A stretch of DNA of 8,809 bases, taken from positions 1 through 8,809 of the forward strand of contig DASSTR010000060.1 in assembly GCA_035707825.1 (NCBI GenBank), read 5' to 3'. A program made the position numbers and the translations under genes. Below are positions 5,471 to 8,809 of the stretch, one piece after another (positions within the stretch are counted from its first letter, which is position 1; each line of letters opens with the position of its first letter). The stretch is from VRUE01 sp035707825 (lineage in GTDB: Bacteria > Actinomycetota > Thermoleophilia > Solirubrobacterales > 70-9). The notes beneath the pieces are model-generated. The model was not told the origin of the DNA and did not search any database. It was given only the letters and a program-made list of their open reading frames with translations.

Positions 5471-6988
5471 CTAGCAGTGGCGGTAGAGGACCCAGGACTC
5501 GTTGGCGGCCACGCGCCTGAAGCCGGGAGGGACCTCGACTTCGAAGCGGGCCGGATCGTTGGGGTCGAGGATGAAGTTGTGGATCACGAAGGGCGAGGCG
5601 GGCTTGAGGAAGTAGCCGCGGTGGGGCTGGTGCTTTTGCTCGCTGGAGCTGACGATGTCCCGCGGCCGCACGTCGAGGTCGAAGGCGAGCCGCGGCACGG
5701 CGCGGTGGTTGGGAACCGATATCGGGCGGCACGGTGGCTCGAAGGCGCCTGAATCGGCGAGGTCGCTGAGGTCGTCCTCGATCCGCCCCTGATTGGTGAG
5801 GTCGGTATCGACCCGGTGCAGGAGGTCGTACTGGTTTGGTCCCCAGATCACGAACATCAACGCGACGATCGCGGCCAGCGCCTGCCAGGCGCGGCGCCAT
5901 GGATGGCCCGCCTCGAGCAGCCGCCAGCCGAGCAGGCCCACGGCGGTGAAGACGGCGAGGATCGCGCCGGCGAGCATCGTGTAGCGAGGCAGGATCGCCA
6001 GTCCCGCGCAGGCGAGGATCGCGAAGGCGCCGAGAGCCAGCGCCGCCGCCACGACGCCGGTGACCGAGCGGCGCCGCAGGCAGGCCAGGCCGAGGAAGAT
6101 GCCCGCGGCGGCGCCGATCATGCCGGGCCACTGCAGGACCTCGCCGAGCCGTCGCGGCCCGTAGAGGACGAGGTCCACGGGGCCGGTCTGGCGCGCCAGC
6201 GTGTCGACGGTTTCGCGCGTCCCGGTGAAGGAGTAGGTGGGGCTGCCGGTGGTGATCCAGTCGAACAAAGCCCAGAGCACCGGCGCGGCCAACGCCAGTG
6301 CCAGGAGGCCGACAAGAGTGCCCCGCGCCCCGACAAGCGTCGGTCTAATGAGACCGACGCTTTGAGTATCCGTCGGATCACGGGGCACTCTTGCCGGCCT
6401 CAGACGCAGACGGCTGGCCAATCGCTCAAGGTCGAGAGCCAGGTAGGTGAGGTAGGCGAGGGAGAAGAGCCAGGCCTCGGGGCGCAGCAGGCCGGCCAGG
6501 GCAAGTAGGACGAGCACGGGCCAGCCGGCGCGGGGGCGGCGGGTCTCGATCACCAGCGCCGCCAGGCAGAGGGCGATGTAGGGGAGGTCGACGTAGGCGC
6601 GCAGGCCGTTGGAGAGGTATGGGGCGCGGGTGAGGACGATCAGGGCCGCGACGGCGCCGATCGGGCGGTCGAACCAGAGTGAGCCGAGCCTGTAGACGAG
6701 GTAGCCGATCAGGCCCAGGGACAGGTAGGCGATCACCATCGTCACCTCGATGGCGCCGTCCCCCAGCGGCGTCGTCACCAGGCCCAGCAGCTCGGCGAGC
6801 GGGTGCGGCGTTGGCGGCAGCACGCCGCTGTAGTCGGGGCTCAGGCCGTGAGCCAGTTCGCGTCCCCAAACAAGCGCGTAGATCGTGTCGTAGTTGGGGA
6901 AGCCGTGAGGAAAGACGAGCAGCAGAACCGCCACCACAGCGACGACCCAGGCGACGGGCGTCAGCCAGTTGCGGGCCCCGAGTGGCAC
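5471..6988 (-). CDS. Polytopic membrane protein, probable GT-C/GT39-like glycosyltransferase
   Basis: The 505-aa product begins with a short basic N-terminus and a first membrane helix (about 10-28). It then has HGFPNYDTIYALVWGRELAHG (28-48), whose Asp34 is where lipid-phosphate-sugar-dependent GT-C enzymes keep a catalytic Asp after helix 1. PPTPHPL (58-64) follows, then many hydrophobic segments to about 383. The last 120 residues are soluble and end in ESWVLYRHC, probably outside the membrane. The pattern fits ArnT/PMT-like transferases that use polyprenyl-phosphate sugars to modify cell-envelope molecules; donor and acceptor are unknown. Residues 197-228, a loop between the helices at about 173-187 and 224-242, are encoded by a nested palindrome (6306-6400) that looks inserted in frame. 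The start is GTG at 6988 with TAGGTT exactly 6 nt upstream and no Shine-Dalgarno, suggesting a leaderless mRNA. It is divergent from dnaX. Membrane assignment is firm; the enzymatic call is moderate. Confidence 0.75.
   Translation of the reverse strand: MPLGARNWLTPVAWVVAVVAVLLLVFPHGFPNYDTIYALVWGRELAHGLSPDYSGVLPPTPHPLAELLGLVTTPLGDGAIEVTMVIAYLSLGLIGYLVYRLGSLWFDRPIGAVAALIVLTRAPYLSNGLRAYVDLPYIALCLAALVIETRRPRAGWPVLVLLALAGLLRPEAWLFSLAYLTYLALDLERLASRLRLRPARVPRDPTDTQSVGLIRPTLVGARGTLVGLLALALAAPVLWALFDWITTGSPTYSFTGTRETVDTLARQTGPVDLVLYGPRRLGEVLQWPGMIGAAAGIFLGLACLRRRSVTGVVAAALALGAFAILACAGLAILPRYTMLAGAILAVFTAVGLLGWRLLEAGHPWRRAWQALAAIVALMFVIWGPNQYDLLHRVDTDLTNQGRIEDDLSDLADSGAFEPPCRPISVPNHRAVPRLAFDLDVRPRDIVSSSEQKHQPHRGYFLKPASPFVIHNFILDPNDPARFEVEVPPGFRRVAANESWVLYRHC
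6306..6400. repeat. Nested palindromic element (REP/MITE-like) inside a coding sequence
   Basis: The outer arms 6306-6325 and 6381-6400 are inverted copies matching at 19 of 20 positions, 13 of them uninterrupted (CAAGAGTGCCCCG at 6313-6325). A middle stem pairs CCGAC 6330-6334 with GTCGG 6372-6376. The innermost stem is perfect over 12 bp (AAGCGTCGGTCT 6335-6346 with AGACCGACGCTT 6351-6362) around an AATG loop. The membrane-protein gene reads through it without a stop, giving ...PRDPTDTQSVGLIRPTLVG.... The core 6313-6393 is 81 bp, exactly 27 codons. This much symmetry is not required by the protein and indicates a mobile or structural element. No second copy was seen in the window and no target-site duplication could be identified. 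Confidence 0.85.
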
Positions 6989-6994
6989 CGGCGC

Positions 6995-7000
6995 AACCTA
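6995..7000 (-). promoter_or_regulatory. -10 box positioned for leaderless start of the membrane protein gene
   Basis: On the minus strand TAGGTT (7000 to 6995) is followed by 6 nt and then the GTG start at 6988. This TANNNT-N6-GTG layout is what actinobacterial leaderless promoters look like. A -35 element is not evident. Confidence 0.5.
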
Positions 7001-7045
7001 CAGGTGAGTGGCCCATGAGCGCCGTGGCCGCCCGCGGCGGGGTTG

Positions 7046-7098
7046 AAAGCGGCCGGCGCGGGGCGAAAAGCGGCCGGGCCGAAGCGAAGACCGGCCGC
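7046..7098. repeat. Short direct and inverted GC-rich repeats in the dnaX upstream region
   Basis: AAAGCGGCCGG occurs at 7046-7056 and again at 7067-7077, exactly 21 bp apart (two helical turns). CCGGCCGC at 7091-7098 is the inverse complement of the GCGGCCGG within both copies. They sit between the divergent membrane-protein and dnaX promoters. They could be binding sites for a regulator or may simply reflect GC-rich sequence. Confidence 0.4.
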
Positions 7099-7122
7099 GG
7101 CGGAGCGGGGGCAGGCCGGAGA

Positions 7123-7128
7123 TACACT
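7123..7128 (+). promoter_or_regulatory. -10 box positioned for leaderless start of dnaX
   Basis: TACACT is followed by 6 nt and GTG at 7135, again TANNNT-N6-GTG. It supports GTG 7135 as the first codon rather than the in-frame ATG at 7156. No convincing -35 or Shine-Dalgarno is seen. Confidence 0.5.
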
Positions 7129-7134
7129 GGCCCT

Positions 7135-8809
7135 GTGCCTCCGGCAAACGACTCGATGTCCCTCTACCGCCGTCACCGGCCCGGCTCCTTCGACGAGGTG
7201 GTCGGCCAGCAGCACGTGGTCCGCACGCTGCGAAACGCGGTCGAGCAGGACAAGGTCCACCACGCTTACCTCTTCGTCGGCTCGCGCGGCACCGGCAAGA
7301 CCTCGATGGCGAAGATCCTCGCCCGCTCCCTCAACTGCGAGAAGGGCGGGCCGACGGCGACGCCCTGCGGCGAGTGCGAGTCCTGCGTGACGATTGCGGC
7401 CGGGACCTCGGTCGACGTGATCGAGATGGACGCCGCCTCCAACCGCTCGGTGGAGGACGTCCGCGAGCTGCGCGAGCGGGTCGCCTATGCCCCCACCGGC
7501 GGGCGCTGGAAGGTCTACATCCTCGACGAGGCGCACATGCTCACCAAAGAGGCCTGGAACGCCTTCCTGAAGACCCTCGAGGAGCCGCCGCCGAACACCG
7601 TCTTCGTCCTCGCCACGACCGAGTCCCACAAAGTGATGGCGACGATCGCCGACCGCTGCCAGCGCTTCGACTTCCAGCGGCCCTCGCTGGAGCAGATCTC
7701 CGAAGTCGTGACCCGGGTCGCCGGGAAGGAGGAAATCGAGGTCGAGGAGGGCGCCGTGGCGATGATCGCCCGCTCGGCCTCGGGCAGCTTCCGCGATGCG
7801 CTCGGCACCCTCGACCAGCTGGTCGCCTTCGGCGGCCCGAAGGTGGAGCTGAGCGGGGTGCTGGAGCTGCTCGGCGCCGCCGATGCCGAGCTGCTCTTCG
7901 GCACCGTCGCCTCGGTGGCCGCCGAAGATCCCCGCGGGGTCCTGCTCGGGATCGAGAAAATGGCCCGCTCCGGCCGTGACCCGGTGCAGTTCGCGCGCGA
8001 CCTGCTCGCCCACCTGCGCCACCTGCTCGTCACCCAGACGATCGGCGAGGTTCCCAACACTTTCGTCGTCACCGCCACCGACGCCAACCGGCTCGCCGCG
8101 CAGGCGGCTGAGATCGGGCCCGCCACACTGGTGCGGACGATCGACGAGCTCGCCGATGCGCTCACCGCGGTGCGCGAGGGCGACGACGCCCGGATGGCGA
8201 TCGAGATCGCCCTGCTGAAGGCCGCCCGCCCCGACATCGACCCCTCGACCGAGGGGCTGGCCCGCCGCATCGAGCGCTTGGAGAAGAGCCTCGGCGGCGA
8301 CGCGGCGCCCGGCGATGCGACTCCCGGCGACGCAGCGCCCGGCGCCACGGCGTCCAAGGCGGCCCCGCAGGCCGAGGCGCCCAGCCCGCCGGCTGCCGCG
8401 ACGCCGGCTTCCTCGCCCCAGCCACCCGCTGCGCCAGGCGGGGAATCGCCGTCTTTGGAACCGTCGGAGAAGGGCGCTGCGCCCGCAAAGAAGTCGGAGA
8501 AGGACGCTTCGGCGGCGGCCCAGGAGCCAGCCGCGCCTCCGCCGGCTGGCGCCGCGTCTGAGCCCGACGACGCCGCGTCTGAGCCCGACGACGCCGCGCC
8601 TCCACCCGCTGTCCCCGCATCAGAGGCCGCCTCTGCCGCGAGTGGGGGCGACAGCTCGCTCGACCTGGACAAGGTGACGCGCATCTGGCCGGCGGTGCTC
8701 GACCATCTGCGCCAGTCGGCGCCGGCGCTGGCGGCGACCTTCGAGGGCGCCCGCCCGGTTGCCTTCGATGCCGAGGAGCGCACCCTTCAGATCGGCTTTC
8801 CCGCCAACT
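7135..8809 (+). CDS. dnaX: DNA polymerase III subunits gamma/tau (partial, 3' end cut by window)
   Basis: DnaX is the ATPase motor of the clamp loader that places the beta sliding clamp on DNA; tau also links the loader to the polymerase core and DnaB helicase. 558 codons are visible. Motifs are SLYRRHRPGSFDEVVGQQHV (9-28), Walker A GSRGTGKTS (49-57), a four-Cys zinc module (Cys68, 78, 81, 84), Walker B with VYILDEAHML (128-136), sensor 1 ATTESH (160-165), and sensor 2 SFRDAL with Arg220. Helical domain III follows to about 385. A low-complexity Ala/Pro/Asp linker (about 387-503) includes GDAxPGDA repeats and a duplicated ASEPDDA unit. The C-terminal tau block begins at about 508 (LDLDKVTRIWPAVLDHLRQ) and continues past the edge. 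The start is GTG 7135, seven codons before ATG 7156 (MSLYRR), chosen from the -10 spacing; the homologous core fits either. No A-rich slippery site for programmed frameshifting to gamma is seen in the visible part. Confidence 0.96.
   Translation, partial: MPPANDSMSLYRRHRPGSFDEVVGQQHVVRTLRNAVEQDKVHHAYLFVGSRGTGKTSMAKILARSLNCEKGGPTATPCGECESCVTIAAGTSVDVIEMDAASNRSVEDVRELRERVAYAPTGGRWKVYILDEAHMLTKEAWNAFLKTLEEPPPNTVFVLATTESHKVMATIADRCQRFDFQRPSLEQISEVVTRVAGKEEIEVEEGAVAMIARSASGSFRDALGTLDQLVAFGGPKVELSGVLELLGAADAELLFGTVASVAAEDPRGVLLGIEKMARSGRDPVQFARDLLAHLRHLLVTQTIGEVPNTFVVTATDANRLAAQAAEIGPATLVRTIDELADALTAVREGDDARMAIEIALLKAARPDIDPSTEGLARRIERLEKSLGGDAAPGDATPGDAAPGATASKAAPQAEAPSPPAAATPASSPQPPAAPGGESPSLEPSEKGAAPAKKSEKDASAAAQEPAAPPPAGAASEPDDAASEPDDAAPPPAVPASEAASAASGGDSSLDLDKVTRIWPAVLDHLRQSAPALAATFEGARPVAFDAEERTLQIGFPAN
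8551..8598 (+). repeat. 21-bp tandem repeat within the dnaX linker
   Basis: Two identical 21-bp units (8551-8571 and 8572-8592) are followed by six bases of a third. Each encodes AASEPDD. The array lies in the unstructured linker of tau and is in frame, so copy-number change would alter only linker length. Confidence 0.8.

Noticed and set aside
5454..5472. Possible second partial copy of the palindromic element arm
   Set aside because: Resemblance to the 6381-6395 arm needs gaps and covers only about a dozen bases, within chance expectation for this composition.
5391..6131. Minus-strand open frame overlapping the end of the membrane-protein gene
   Set aside because: It is Arg/Pro-rich, typical of a shifted frame of a GC-rich gene. 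The main frame has helices and a coherent soluble C-terminal domain.
6961..8022. Minus-strand open frame overlapping dnaX
   Set aside because: It is an antisense shadow rich in Arg/Gly/Ala over a complete set of DnaX motifs on the plus strand.
7515..8783. 422-codon minus-strand open frame opposite dnaX
   Set aside because: Its Ser/Ala/Gly low-complexity product mirrors the DnaX linker and has no recognisable motif.

Overview
This is a high-GC bacterial chromosomal window. It most likely comes from a deep-branching actinobacterium, with a Thermoleophilia/Solirubrobacterales-like lineage as the first guess. The clues are GC-rich coding frames, frequent GTG/TTG starts, TANNNT boxes placed directly before start codons (leaderless style), an actinobacterial-looking DnaX, and a long SRP RNA with an Alu domain in place of the short 4.5S form. 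The lineage is an inference and not proven by the sequence.

Layout, left to right. 96-968 (+) encodes a secreted protein of unknown function with an internal duplication and visibly lower GC than its neighbours. 989-1060 (-) is tRNA-Val(CAC), placed immediately downstream of a CPA2-type cation:proton antiporter (1075-2304, -). A compact divergent promoter region separates the antiporter from a large SRP RNA (2347-2625, +). Next comes an array of five 24-25 bp repeats (2656-2773) that runs into the 3' end of an ABC-2 permease gene. The permease (2752-3597, -) and its ATPase (3594-4502, -) form a translationally coupled two-gene exporter operon of the NodI/NodJ or DrrA/DrrB type.

A 94-bp divergent intergenic region with a 12-bp-arm inverted repeat separates the exporter from a complete acetolactate decarboxylase (4597-5394, +). 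A convergent 505-aa polytopic membrane protein resembling GT-C glycosyltransferases (5471-6988, -) carries a striking nested palindrome (6306-6400) inside its coding frame. The window ends in dnaX (from 7135, +), which runs off the right edge inside its C-terminal tau region.

Functionally this is a mix of core information-processing genes (tRNA-Val, SRP RNA, dnaX) and transport, envelope and metabolic genes. In Bacillus the large SRP RNA gene lies directly upstream of dnaX. Here both point the same way but are about 4.5 kb apart, so the intervening exporter, decarboxylase and membrane protein may be later arrivals. No phage, transposase, CRISPR or defence gene was recognised. The most unusual features are the palindromic element embedded in frame in the membrane-protein gene and the tandem copies of the permease gene's stop-codon end.
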